From assembly GCA_027924585.1 (NCBI GenBank), contig BSBM01000370.1:28479501-28543500 (forward strand): 64,000 nt of DNA, in the 5' to 3' direction. The position numbers and the translations under genes are program-made. Shown in pieces: positions 1 through 10,457 of the stretch (its first letter is position 1; the number at the start of each line of letters is the position of its first letter). This DNA is from Larix kaempferi (lineage: Eukaryota > Streptophyta > Pinopsida > Pinales > Pinaceae). The notes under the pieces are model-generated. The model did no database searches. It worked only from the letters and a program-made list of their open reading frames with translations, and had not been told where the DNA came from.

Positions 1-2224
1 TCTTCCCTGTTATTGGTGCATGTGCCAAAATGCAACCACCAAGCTCTCCAGCTATAAAGTTTATTTTGCAGGAAGTTAAATCCATCAATCTGGTTGATTT
101 CATGTGTTTTTTGATATGGGGATGCGCAAAACAAGTTTCAGTACAGGGGTCCTCTGCTCTAAGTTTTTGTAATTAAATGACTCAGCATTGCTGATCCCTA
201 AAATAGTCCCCAAGTCTTGGCTAGGGGCATGCAATTGTTTTGGACACCCTAGAACCCCCTCATACCAAACCATGAATGGATATCGGTCCCTCTCAGTAGT
301 TTCTTGTCTTTTGTTTCATTTAACATGTTTTTGTCTTCCTACATAATCAGTTTTGTTACAGCTTTTTGGTTTAGCTCAATTCTCAGCTTGGCTAGCTGCC
401 ACCAGTCTTATATATGGAGTCTAGTCTTATGTATGGAGTCCAGTAAAAGTTTCAGGGAGTTTTATGTTACTATGTCTTCTGCTCAAAAGACTATTTACCT
501 GGGTTTTTTTCTCGAGAGGCCTAGATGGATTGTATCTCTATGTAATTATTACTGTGATATAATGCAAGCTCTAAATTACAAAAAAAATTACTAAATATTT
601 CTTATTAAACTTTTTATTTCTAATGTCTATATAAATATTTTTTTAAGACTCATTAAACTTTTTATTTTTAACGTCTATATAAATTTTTTTTTTTGTAAGA
701 CTCATACCCATAGAGTTTTAAATCAGTGACCTTACGCAAGGACTACCTTAACAATACACCCATTCACTATTTATTCTACACTTTGTGAACGTCGTCTATA
801 TAAACATTACTCACATATCTCTATTATATTTAATTGTAAATCATCTAAATAATTATATTATAATTATTGTAATAAATATAAAATTAATTAAATTTAAAAT
901 CACAACTTGATCACATATCAATAGAACTTTTTATATATTGATAATAAAAACTATCTTAAAATATGAATTTAAAATTTATGTAATTAGGAGAAACAATAAA
1001 CAACAATGTAAATAGTTCACTAATGGATTTTCTTAAGAAAAATCAGAACTCCACATTAATGCATTATGATTAACAATAATAAAAATACACAATATCTAGC
1101 ATACGCACACATATATATAGAATGTAGTATCTCGCATACACACATATATAAAATGCAATGTAGGTCTTTAATGTTAATATATAAATATATTATAATGTAG
1201 GTCTTTAATATATATATATATATATTGATTATAATTTCAATTTTAAGTTTTTTTTATAAATATTTAATTAAAATAATTTCACATTATTTTTAGAATAACC
1301 TTGCTTTTTAATTATTTTAAAACACATAAAGAGCTACATCGCATATTTGACTATTCAAAGTGGCATTACTCTCAACAAGTGACCCACCCCTTTAAGAAAC
1401 TATTGAGTGCATTGACTTAAGTGACAACGATATTGAATTCCCAGTAAAGAAATTTGCATATTGATGAAATGTCTCCTTCCCTTCTACTTTATACTTTTTT
1501 TCTCTTTAATGGAGTCGAGCCATTTATCAACATAATAGCTTCCCTTAGGATCAAGATTCATGAGATGATTGAATGCAAACAAAGGCTTCCGAAATCTAAA
1601 CATATTGGCAAGTGACATGCAGATGATGAGAGGTTACATTGAAATTCATACCTATTAAGAGTTCCTTTGTGTCAGGAAAATGAACAAAGTTGTTCCCTCA
1701 ATTGGTTGGAGTATTGAAGATTCTTGAAAAGTTCATGGCAATTTCCTATAATTTTTAGGCACCCTATTTGAATAATGTTCAAAATATACTTCATGTTTTT
1801 ATAAAAGTTATATTTGGACATGACATTTATCCTTACGAGGGAACTATACAAGTTGAACCACTTGTATTTTGGACATAAGGGTTCATCAATTCTGAAGCCA
1901 TCTATTTGACTTGGTTAATGTAGAATGGTATTAAGAACACTTGTATTTTGGACACGAGGGTTCATCAACTCTGAAGCCATCTATTTGACTTGGTTAATGT
2001 CCAATGGTATTAATAAATCTTGCGGTATTAATAAATCTTGCGATCTACATGGGAGGTTATGTGTAGAGATTTTTCTTATTTTTTTTAAAACATAAATTTG
2101 GGATGTAGTGCCCTGTTTTTTTGGGGATAACCAACATAGGACTTGAGAGCCAATATCCATTGATTCAAGTCTTAACTATTTGTGAGACTGCATATTTATA
2201 TTTAGATGTGAAATATCTACTACT
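1..2224. other. AT-rich intergenic DNA, no gene seen
   Basis: I see no gene or recognisable element domain here. The stretch is AT-rich with long A/T runs, an AT dinucleotide tract near 1207-1226, and a two-copy tandem duplication of about 79 bases starting at 1860 and 1939. A 17-base echo follows around 2009-2041. The short open frames lack recognisable domains. Confidence 0.6.
1860..2017. repeat. Two-copy tandem duplication, unit about 79 bp
   Basis: The two copies begin at 1860 and 1939 and share the run cttgtattttggaca at their start and a run about a Tyr/Leu-rich meaningless frame after it. They differ at only a few bases, so this looks like a fairly recent local duplication in non-coding DNA. 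Confidence 0.75.
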
Positions 2225-2488
2225 TATTTCATGTATGTGCATATATTAGTTATGTTGTTTCACACAAATAATTAGGTTAGAAACTAATGCTAAGATGTGA
2301 TGATCTCATATTTCGTTTGAGATTAGTGAGATAATATACGTGTTATGTTGGTATTTTATTTCATGTATGTGCATATACTAGTTATGCTGTTTCACACAAA
2401 CAATTAGGTTAGAAACTAATGCTAAGATGTGATGATCTCATATTTTGTTTGAGATTAGTGAGATAATGCATGTGTTATGTTGGTATTT
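2225..2488. repeat. Two-copy tandem duplication, unit 132 bp
   Basis: Copies start at 2225 and 2357 with the shared run tatttcatgtatgtgcata and end with a shared gttatgttggtat. Only a few substitutions separate them. No coding content is evident. Confidence 0.85.
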
Positions 2489-3049
2489 ATAGTAATAATA
2501 GTAGATGTGTTATATGGGTAACATATTAATAATAGTAGATGAGGTAAACCTTAGTTTACTTATGATGAATCCAATTATGATAATGATAATTGTGTAGTCT
2601 TGATCATTAACACATTGAAAATTTATTATTGTATTAAATTGTGTTTTATAGATAGATTACATTCTTGATTTAGTAAGTTAATTAATTCTATGATTTGGTT
2701 AGAAGTTAATAATGACTTTTTTCTTGAAATAATTAACATGGTAGCCGTGCTCCAAAGCTTAGAGGGTTGATTGAGAAAACATCTTCCAGAAGCACATATC
2801 CAGACAAAAAATTTATTTAACATCATTTTATGACTTGAGGAAATAAAAAAAGTCATTAATGTAACAGCACCTCACCTTGTTAGTACTCTCTGTGAAATTA
2901 AAAGGATCATTCTATGAGATATTTGATACCATGAGAATTCTAGAATCAAAGGGAAACTAGAGCTTACTTATACGAAAAGAAAATTTTAAGGATCCATAGT
3001 TATTTAAAAATGTAAAGCTTTGATCTTACTAATTCTTAAAATTTTAACT

Positions 3050-3940
3050 CTGGGTTGGCAAGAGCGCGAGGAGTGCTCTACGACTCTGATGCATGGAATC
3101 AAACTGAAAGATTATGCTTGGGGTACTGGCAATAAGACCAGCAATGGAGTTGAAAGGCTTCCACTTATAAAAGGACTCAAGCTTGCCAGAAACGAGGGAA
3201 TTGAGGATCTAATTGTCTTCGGTGATTCGTTGTTGATCATAAGGGAAGCTAGGAACCTCGCAAAAGGAAGAAAGAAGCCCACCTCCAAAACTCAGCATCT
3301 CCTAAAGTACATTGCCCATGAATTCAAGGTTATCAAATTTCTCCACATTCTTAGATCCAATAACAAAGATGCGGATAAGGTGGCAAACTACGGGGCTAAG
3401 TTAGCCTGTGGTGTTCTGGTTAGCAATAATTATGAAGTTGGAATAGCTTGGGTTCCATAATACCCATTGGTGTTTGCACAATCCTAAGGTTACAATTTGG
3501 AAGTTACTTGGCCACATCCAAAGCTTGGTGTTACACAAGACTTTGGTTAAGATTTGGAATTCGCCTTGCCACAACCCTAAGTAATGTTGCCTTCCTACCA
3601 GGTTTTTTGTGATATTTCTTGCGAAGTCCCAGAAGCTTTTTTTTAGTACTACAACAATGGTTTTTTGGCACAAAAACTTATTAAGATATGTTATGCAAGT
3701 TTGAAAAAAACTTATTAAGATATGTTATGCAAGTTTGTTGTACTGCTAGGTCAGTATGTAAGAAGCTATAAGCTTCCTAGTCGAAGGTCTTATTTTGAGC
3801 AGAATTGTACAACTAAAATCAAACTCGTAGGCTTGGCTCTGATTATTCCTAGAGAGCAACCCTTTTGCAGTTCCTTTATTGTAACCCCTGTTCCATTTTT
3901 AATATAAATCCGATTACTCGTTTCTGTAAAACAAAAAAAT
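3050..3940 (+). pseudogene. 5'-truncated LINE 3' end with RNase H domain
   Basis: The reading frame ending at 3460 encodes the second half of an RVT_3-type RNase H domain, the module found at the C-terminus of plant L1-like ORF2 proteins. Visible blocks are a Glu in NGVERLPLIKGLKLA, the catalytic-Asp motif VFGDSLLI, and the late motif SNNKDADKVANYGA. The first catalytic Asp motif (DGA-type) is missing, so the copy is truncated at its 5' side near 3050. The 3' flank has an UTR-like tail ending in an A-rich run near 3930-3940, as expected for a retroposed LINE end. A gypsy element with an extra RNase H is the alternative. The start of the open frame at 3020 is probably not natural. Confidence 0.6.
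3671..3740. repeat. Short tandem duplication, unit 34 bp
   Basis: The run cttattaagatatgttatgc occurs at 3677 and 3711. It lies inside the putative 3' UTR of the LINE fragment. Confidence 0.8.
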
Positions 3941-4173
3941 TCATAAAATTTTAACTATGAAATCTTTGGCTATATTTCTTTAAAATATTCAAATTTTTAA
4001 GAATTAATATGCTTCAATGAAATATGTACCATTATGTAATATGTACTATTATGTAGGCAACTTTAAGTAAGTAGTCTAACCACATAAAAGCATATGAAAA
4101 TGAAAAGATTATATAATTATAAAAATTTAAAAGATGCTTGTTACATGAAAATGAAAAGGTTATATAATTATAA

Positions 4174-4200
4174 CTAGCAATTGCCCCATAAGGTGCAAAG
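4174..4200 (-). other. Candidate Helitron 3' terminus
   Basis: On the minus strand the sequence ends in TTGCTAG followed by T. Just before it is an imperfect hairpin: arms TTGC and GCAA, an inner CC/GG pair, one mismatch and a four-base loop (4181-4198). Helitrons end in CTRR preceded by a short hairpin and insert between A and T. The stem is short, so this is suggestive, not proof. Confidence 0.4.
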
Positions 4201-4644
4201 GAACACCGACATGAAAAATAAAATAAATAGAAAGTAAAGTAAACGTGATGAAGCAAAAAAGGGAATAGTGAAATATACGCTATCAAGAGAACAATAAAAT
4301 TGCAGAATTTTTCAGTGTTTCACTTGATGCCTAAATTCTAGGACAAATGTTTCACTATCAAAGATGGAATGGACAACCTTTTGTTGAATTCAAGAAAAAT
4401 TGCTTATGTAAAGAGAGGGAATAGGAAAAATTGCTCACGAAACAAAAGAGAGTAATGCACTTAATTATCGTCACTTTCTATTGTTTAGTCTTGCAGCTAA
4501 CTTCTCCCTAATGTCGCCATTCTTGCCATACATATAAAGAAGATACACAATTCAAATTTGGAAACCAAATTTGCTATCAGATAAGCATATACATGCAAAG
4601 TAAATAATAATAATCCTATAATGGGAAGGAGTTGAATGAAGTGA

Positions 4645-4716
4645 GAGTATGGGGTGTTTATAAAGATAAGCATATACATGGAGTATGGGGTGGTTATAAA
4701 GATAAGCATATACATG
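4645..4716. repeat. Two-copy tandem duplication, unit 36 bp
   Basis: The units start at 4645 and 4681 with gagtatggggtg and end with gcatatacatg. They differ at one or two bases. The repeat lies inside the Helitron, between the captured gene fragment and the candidate 3' end. Confidence 0.85.
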
Positions 4717-5000
4717 GAAAGTAAAGAATATACCAAAGCTAAAGTTGATTACATTCCAAAATAATGCATCACTCCACAACACAATTTGTAAGTATAAGTA
4801 ACCACACATGAATCAGGGAAAGAAACCATAGGAAGCCAGTTGTTGTATTGAAATAAGCTTTAAATACTAAATGATAATAAGTCCTCATACAAAGTTTTTG
4901 AAGTATCGATTGCACAAAACGGGCAAAAAAAAGGGATTTTTTGTTGTCCCTTGTGTGGTTTACAAATGCAGGTAAAGTGACAGTAATAGTTACAAAATTA

Positions 5001-5948
5001 TTAATTTCCAACTTCTACAATGAGTACACTAAAAGCTTGAGATTCAAGTAATTTCAGAGAAACTTCGTTTGCCACCAATTTTTTTCTGATAGTTACCAAT
5101 GACTTAGTAAGATCACTGTAAATACGGTGTCGGCTATCAACAGCCACAGACCTTTGGCCGATATAGTGTTGCAGATATTCTTCGGTGAGTGTATCAAACC
5201 TTTGTACATATTCACGTTCTTCTTTTACCTTGTTTGTTAATGCTTCCAGGTGGTGTTCTTTAGCAGGTAGATCGAGTAAGTTTTGAAGAAGTAAAATGCT
5301 GCAGTCCATATTTTCAGCAAACATGCCAGCATAAACATGTTCACATCTTTGTATAATGTTTGGTATTCTCGTTTGCGTCTTTTCAGTTGTTGTCCTGCAT
5401 CTTTCAAGAGGTGCTATGTCAGCCTTATGTTCTTTCAACGTATTTTGTGATAGGTATTATGGGCATGCTCCTTTTTTGTAGCCACTGTATAATCCCGTTG
5501 ACTTTATTGGATGCATCAGGAATGTTCTGTTGTATCATTGCAGCATCTATAGATATTTCTTCAAGCCGACTTACAATATCCTTAATTTTGTATACTTCAT
5601 CAGTTAACAATTTTTGCGAAGTATGAATTTTCTCTAGTAGCTTCGTTGTAGCATAGGCATGAAAAGGAGACATATCTTGTTTTTCAGTTTGTGCAACAGC
5701 AAGTTGTTGTTTCAAAATAGTATTCTCGTCATGCAGTTGTGTAATGTTGGCTCTTTGGATTTCAATTTTGTTGATCCACCACCCACATAAAACACCTGGC
5801 CAGATTTCCTCCATAGATATGGATTCTCTCCTTCTAGCAAGCACACTTCTAGGCATTCATCTCCATCAATCCAATGATCCAACTTCAAATAAATAGTAGC
5901 TGAAGGGTTTCGTAACCAAAAGTAATGACCCATATATTTTAACATCAT
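5001..5948 (-). pseudogene. Captured host-gene fragment, coiled-coil protein of unknown family
   Basis: Three minus-strand frames join into one protein-like stretch. The first is 5948 to about 5795 (block YLKLDHWIDGDECLEVC). The second runs from about 5795 to 5440 (WWINKIEIQRANITQL, then a heptad-rich coiled coil with KLLEKIHTSQKLLTDEV and WLQKRSMPIIPI). The third is 5438-5001 (HKADIAPLERCR through SVAVDSRHRIYSDL to a stop). Two one- or two-base shifts separate them. The composition is that of a conserved soluble plant protein, not of a transposon, and the third frame probably ends at the gene's own stop codon. I compared it mentally with augmin subunits and found no convincing match, so I leave it unnamed. 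It sits where the Helitron helicase C-terminus should be, on the Helitron coding strand. No intron interrupts roughly 300 codons. Confidence 0.6.
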
Positions 5949-6074
5949 AACTCTTCATTAATTCAGAGTTACAAGAGAATAACAGTTTAACTTGTATGTA
6001 TTACTTTTATTTCCCATAATATATGAAAGGTCTTGAAAATGGCAATGAGGATAAGTGTACAGGGAAAAGGCAAT

Positions 6075-9000
6075 TCGAAGGTTGAGTAGGAGTTGGCAAA
6101 AGGAAATTTGAGAACGGGTGCTGCCTTATTGCCAAAATATGGTTGAAAGGGTCACAAAAGTATCAAAAGTACACCAAAGAGCATTGTCGCGCGAGGTGCC
6201 AACATACATTAGAATGTCCTTGACTGGGGGAAGTTGTCCAAAATCACCAGGAGGAATGATGGAACAAACACCAAAGGGACTTGTTCTGCGGGTAGGGAAA
6301 GCTTCAGGTAGACGATCATCCATACGGGTTAAGTCGCTTGGACTAATAAAGCTCATTTCATCAACGGGAATGTAGCGAATATGACGAAATTGTTCTTGAA
6401 AGCTTGAAAGGGCTTGACATTCAAGAGGGTGCATCTCACCAATGGGGATACGAAGGACGGAATGTATTGTAAGTGCATGTATGTTGAAGGGAGCAACTCC
6501 ATTTGAAGCAAGGAGGAGTAGAGGGGAATCATGTTGGGCAGAGGCCCTTTCTAGTGCTCCTTGGAGGAAAGAGATTAAGTAAGATTTGCCTCTTCCTACA
6601 GTTCCTTGAGTGACCATGTGTAGTGTGGCAGGATTTGTAGGAGTGGTGAAGTGGGAGAGCACATGATCAAAGGCAATGTGTTGTGTGGGAGACAAGGAAG
6701 TAAGCGAATAGGAAGAGGAAGAGGAAGTTTGGTGCACATACGTGGAAAGGCGCGTGGAGTCAATAAATGATGTGGCTGTGTCATGCATGTCTGAAGGGAT
6801 ATGGTTTGTGGTCCAATCGTGTTGTTTGTCAAAATCATGATGGCCAAGCATGTCAAGGTCATCAACTTGGAGGTTGTTTCCAGGGCGGTGTTGAGAAAGG
6901 AATTCCCATTCGTCCATGTTAAGGAATGAGGGCAAGTGAGATGGTTCATTATCGGAGTCATTAGAGGGAGGGTGAGTGGGATTTCGTGGCACGTGATCAA
7001 CATGCCATGCAATGTACATGTCTTTAATGTGAATCCAGTGACGAGTGATCGCTTGATCTGTGGAGCCAATGTCATCAGGGAGGTTATGGAAAGGGTGGTA
7101 GAGGAGGAGCTCGGTCCAACATAATGCAACAAAGGAATCTGCATCAAAGGGTGGAATGGTCGTGAAGCGAGGTAATATGCGCACAATCTTTGGAGGTTAT
7201 ATTTGCTTCCATTGGGAATGTTTTCTATGAGGTGAGAATGACCAAGCACAGGCAGGTTCAATAAGGGTAGTGTTTTCAAGTTGTGGGGGTATCTGCATTT
7301 ATGCATAAATGAAGCAAGTTATTGGGAGGGTGTTGGGGGAGTCGTCAAAAACACGACGGAAGACATTTCGACTAACATTCAAGGCAACAAAGTTGCGGCT
7401 GCAAAGCGTAAGTGGGAGTTTTTAAAGCATGTGGCAAGTCTCTTGGGCACTGACATCACGGTCAGCAACTGTTTTAGATAGGAGATGCCTAATGGGTTGG
7501 AGGACAGGGCAGTCAAGCGGTGTGGCAGCTGTGAGGCGAGAGAGAATTGAATTGTAGCTTTCGGACTTTGGCTCTTCCTTGGCTGCATACTTTGAAATAT
7601 ATGTAAGGACAACATGTTTGCAAAGACTAGGTAGGAAATCAACATTGGCTCTCCATATGTCTAAAATGGTAGGGTTATGAATGTTTAGAAGGGCATCATT
7701 CCTTGTTGGGTTGTATGTTTTACAGCCATTTGCATCAATGAACAAAGAAGAGGTAGGTTGCAAATCGAAGGGGAAGCCATAACGACATTTAAGAGTTTGG
7801 CACTTTTTGTGGAGGCATGTAGATTGTGAACATTTTGTGTGCCTTTGTACACAATTAACAAGCTCTTCATAGTCAACTAGTTGATCAGCCGCAAGAATGG
7901 CATGTGACCCAAGAGTGCATGGATCATTTACAGTAGGTTGTTGAAACGCAGGCGTTTGTAGGTGGTTGTCGCTCGGATTCCAAGCTGTGACAAATTTTTC
8001 AAAGTAAAGTCTTGCACCTTCGACATTGGAAGCATTCTCCCAATCTAACTTATCCATGTTAGGTGCATTTTCCAACCATAAGAAACCATGTATGTGCGCA
8101 GAGCCCCTGTTTTTCCATTCATGCCTACACAAGAAAGGAAGATGTCAAGAAGGGAAAAGTGTGCAATTTTGAATACAACATGAAATAAAATGAATAAGAG
8201 CTATTGCAAACCTGCACAAGTAATATTTTGTAGCAAGGCCTTTTTGAATAACCTCTTCAAGGAATATTTTGAATCTATTGTGCATGTATTGAGATGCAAC
8301 ATGTGCATTAGTTATAATGTTGTAAATCCTCCATTGGTTGTGTTGATTAGAAGTTGTTGGAGCTTTCCCTGGAATTAGAGAATGCAAATCATGCCATTTA
8401 GTGTCGGCTGCGCTAAGCGTGAATAAGAAGGTTGGTGTCCCTTGTTGAGTAATCATATCCGTAAGCTCACCTCTTCTTTAGTTCCATAAGGAGAGTGTAC
8501 CACAAAGTGTTGAGTGAAAGCACATGTCGCGTTCGTCGATTTTAACATCTGGCAAGTCCTGTAATTTATGTACAAGCTCTGAGATTGTTGGGGGGAACGT
8601 GTCTTCAAGGTTTCCTTTGACAAAGACCGAAGCAGTAGCATGGCTCCGATGGCGCATCATCAGCTTATATATGTAATAGCGGAAATGAGGATGTTGACCG
8701 AATCGATGGTCATGGTATCGAATTAGGTGCAATGCAAAATCGTGCATTCCAAGGTATTGCATGTGTGGTTGTTTGAGCATTGCAACACCGCTGGGAAACT
8801 AGGTTGGGAAGGCCATAGAGAGGAGGCCTATTGTGTTGTTTTCATTGATAGGGGAAGTGCCTCTTGGGGGGCAATCAATTTAAGTTGGAAGGGGGGCATA
8901 TCTTCTGTGCAAGAAGCGTCTTATTTCCTCTTCCTCAGTTCTAGAATTTGTTTGTATATAAACAAAGGAAGAGGATTGTACTTCATGGGGTTCAGGGGAG

Positions 9001-9857
9001 CTTGGTGTTTGAATCAGAGAATCTGATGTATAGTTAACAGGTGGGGTGGGATTGGGGCCAACATGACAAAGAAGAGAGGAAATGTTTGTTGGTTAAAGAG
9101 GTAAAGAAGATAATTCATTTGTGTTAACTTGAACATTTTTGTTGTAGGGATCATGTGAAATGTTGTATTCAAGAGCAGCAAGAACTCGTGATCGGCTAAC
9201 AAAGAATTCATACGGCTTATTTGTAGCATTGCATTTACGAACAATCCTTATGTCAATGTCTGAAAGCAAGTGAGGGAGGGAAGTGGCAATGCTAGATATG
9301 TATTGGGGGAATTTGATAGTGTACCCAAGATATGTGAATTGTCCACCAGGAGCATGAGTGAATTGAAGGATTGGGTTACCACGACAAATGAGCATTTCTT
9401 CAACTTGAGTGAGTACGGCAAGGACAAATGGTTGCTTACCTGGGTCCATATTGTTTGCCAAGGAAAATCGATGGCCATTTCGTTCCACAATACAACGTGA
9501 ACATGCATATGCATTAGCAAATTTCTTGGTTTTATTGCCAGAATAAGATTCCATGCATTATGAACACACATTCATCGGAGATAGGTTGTCCAAGTGCGTG
9601 CGGAAACGGTGTTGTGCAACATTTAGGGTGGTTGTGGATGTAGTATGCAGTGGGTGCATATCTAAGTTTGTTACAGACGTGGATGGTGAAGATGGTGTGA
9701 TGGAACGTGGAATAATTTGGACTGGAGACGGGATATGAACAAATTCACGAGCAGCTCTATATAGAAGACGTTGCCACTTGTTGTTTTCTTGTTTCCTTTG
9801 TGCATACACAACTCTTCTGCATGCATTAACTTGGTCAACATCATGATTGTTTGACAT
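6075..9857 (-). pseudogene. Helitron Rep-helicase, interrupted by nonsense codons and truncated
   Basis: This is the Helitron transposase, a HUH endonuclease fused to a PIF1-type SF1 helicase that nicks and unwinds DNA for rolling-circle transposition. From the N-terminus I see a Cys-rich start (9857-9480), an N-terminal block with LTQVEEML and HAPGGQFTYLGYTIKFP, and a Helitron_like_N segment (8800-8480). The HUH motif follows in RGSAHIHGFLWL just after an intron (8125-8211, GT-AG), then the two-tyrosine motif TYISKYAAKEEPKS near 7600. The helicase has Walker A GTVGRGKSYLI (usually GxAGxGKS), Walker B PVDEMSFI and motif GDFGQLPPV. Stops in the same frame are at 9558, 9093, 8880, 8799, 8478, 7422, 7299, 7197 and 6126, with no frameshift. 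The frame ends about 20 codons past the last stop, before the C-terminal helicase motifs. Confidence 0.88.
8125..8211 (-). other. Intron in the Helitron Rep gene
   Basis: On the minus strand the donor is CAG|GTTTGC (GT starting at 8211) and the acceptor is TTGTGTAG|GCATG (AG ending at 8125). Splicing joins YYLCR to HEWKNRGSAHIHG, restoring the expected continuity directly before the HUH motif, and removes a stop at 8145. The length of 87 nt is a multiple of three, so frame is kept either way. Confidence 0.7.
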
Positions 9858-10457
9858 ACCTACAAATAAAATGTGAATTGTTTATGAATTTGATGGTGGC
9901 ATTATTTGAATTGGAACATACTATATAGCTAACCATCAAGAGAGTAAATAAAGTTAGATTGTAAAGTATAAACGAAGCATACACTAATATGGTAAGTTCG
10001 TGCAAATATATGTAGGACGGACTAACATTGTTCACAAAGAAACTAAATAGAAAAGAATTGCATATTTAAGATAAGTCAATAAGGTTACAAGTAGAATTTA
10101 AAAGAACCATGCTAATTTCACGCATTGTTTGACATGCCTATAATAAAAAAGTGAAGTGGTTATGAATATCATCGTGCCATGGTTGAAAACGGAACATACT
10201 ATATAGGTGACCATCGGGAAAGTAAAGAAAGTTATATTGTAAAGTATAAATGAAACATACACTAATATGCTATGTATGAAGTATAAAAATAGCATTTAAA
10301 AGAACCATTTAAAATATAAGTGGAACAAACAAATGGAAGAAGAGAATAATATAGTATTGAAAATTGTACAAGTTGGTTACAAAAATCACTTAAGTAAGAA
10401 GTGGCGATACCGCATAGGAAATAAGTGCATGTGAAAGTTGAGTTCAACGACACGGAT
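9858..10457. other. Spacer between the two Helitron genes
   Basis: AT-rich DNA between the end of the RPA-like gene and the start of Rep. It contains two diverged copies of a roughly 250-base segment. Both hold a version of gaacatactatataggtgacc or its variant (near 9917 and 10194) and a following run agtataaacgaagcatacac (near 9963 and 10242). I see no gene. A promoter for the Rep gene would be expected here. Confidence 0.5.

Noticed and set aside
5712-5790. Continuation of the first frame of the captured gene past about 5795
   Set aside because: The overlapping frame (WWINKIEIQ onward) continues as a clean coiled coil, so the other frame is a shadow after a frameshift.
5001-5948. Naming the captured fragment as an augmin (HAUS) subunit
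   Set aside because: It is a coiled-coil protein of a similar kind, but I could not match it to any augmin subunit sequence I know.
6596-7306. Second long minus-strand frame overlapping the Helitron helicase
   Set aside because: The other frame carries Walker motifs and matches Helitron helicase; this one has none and is a shadow.
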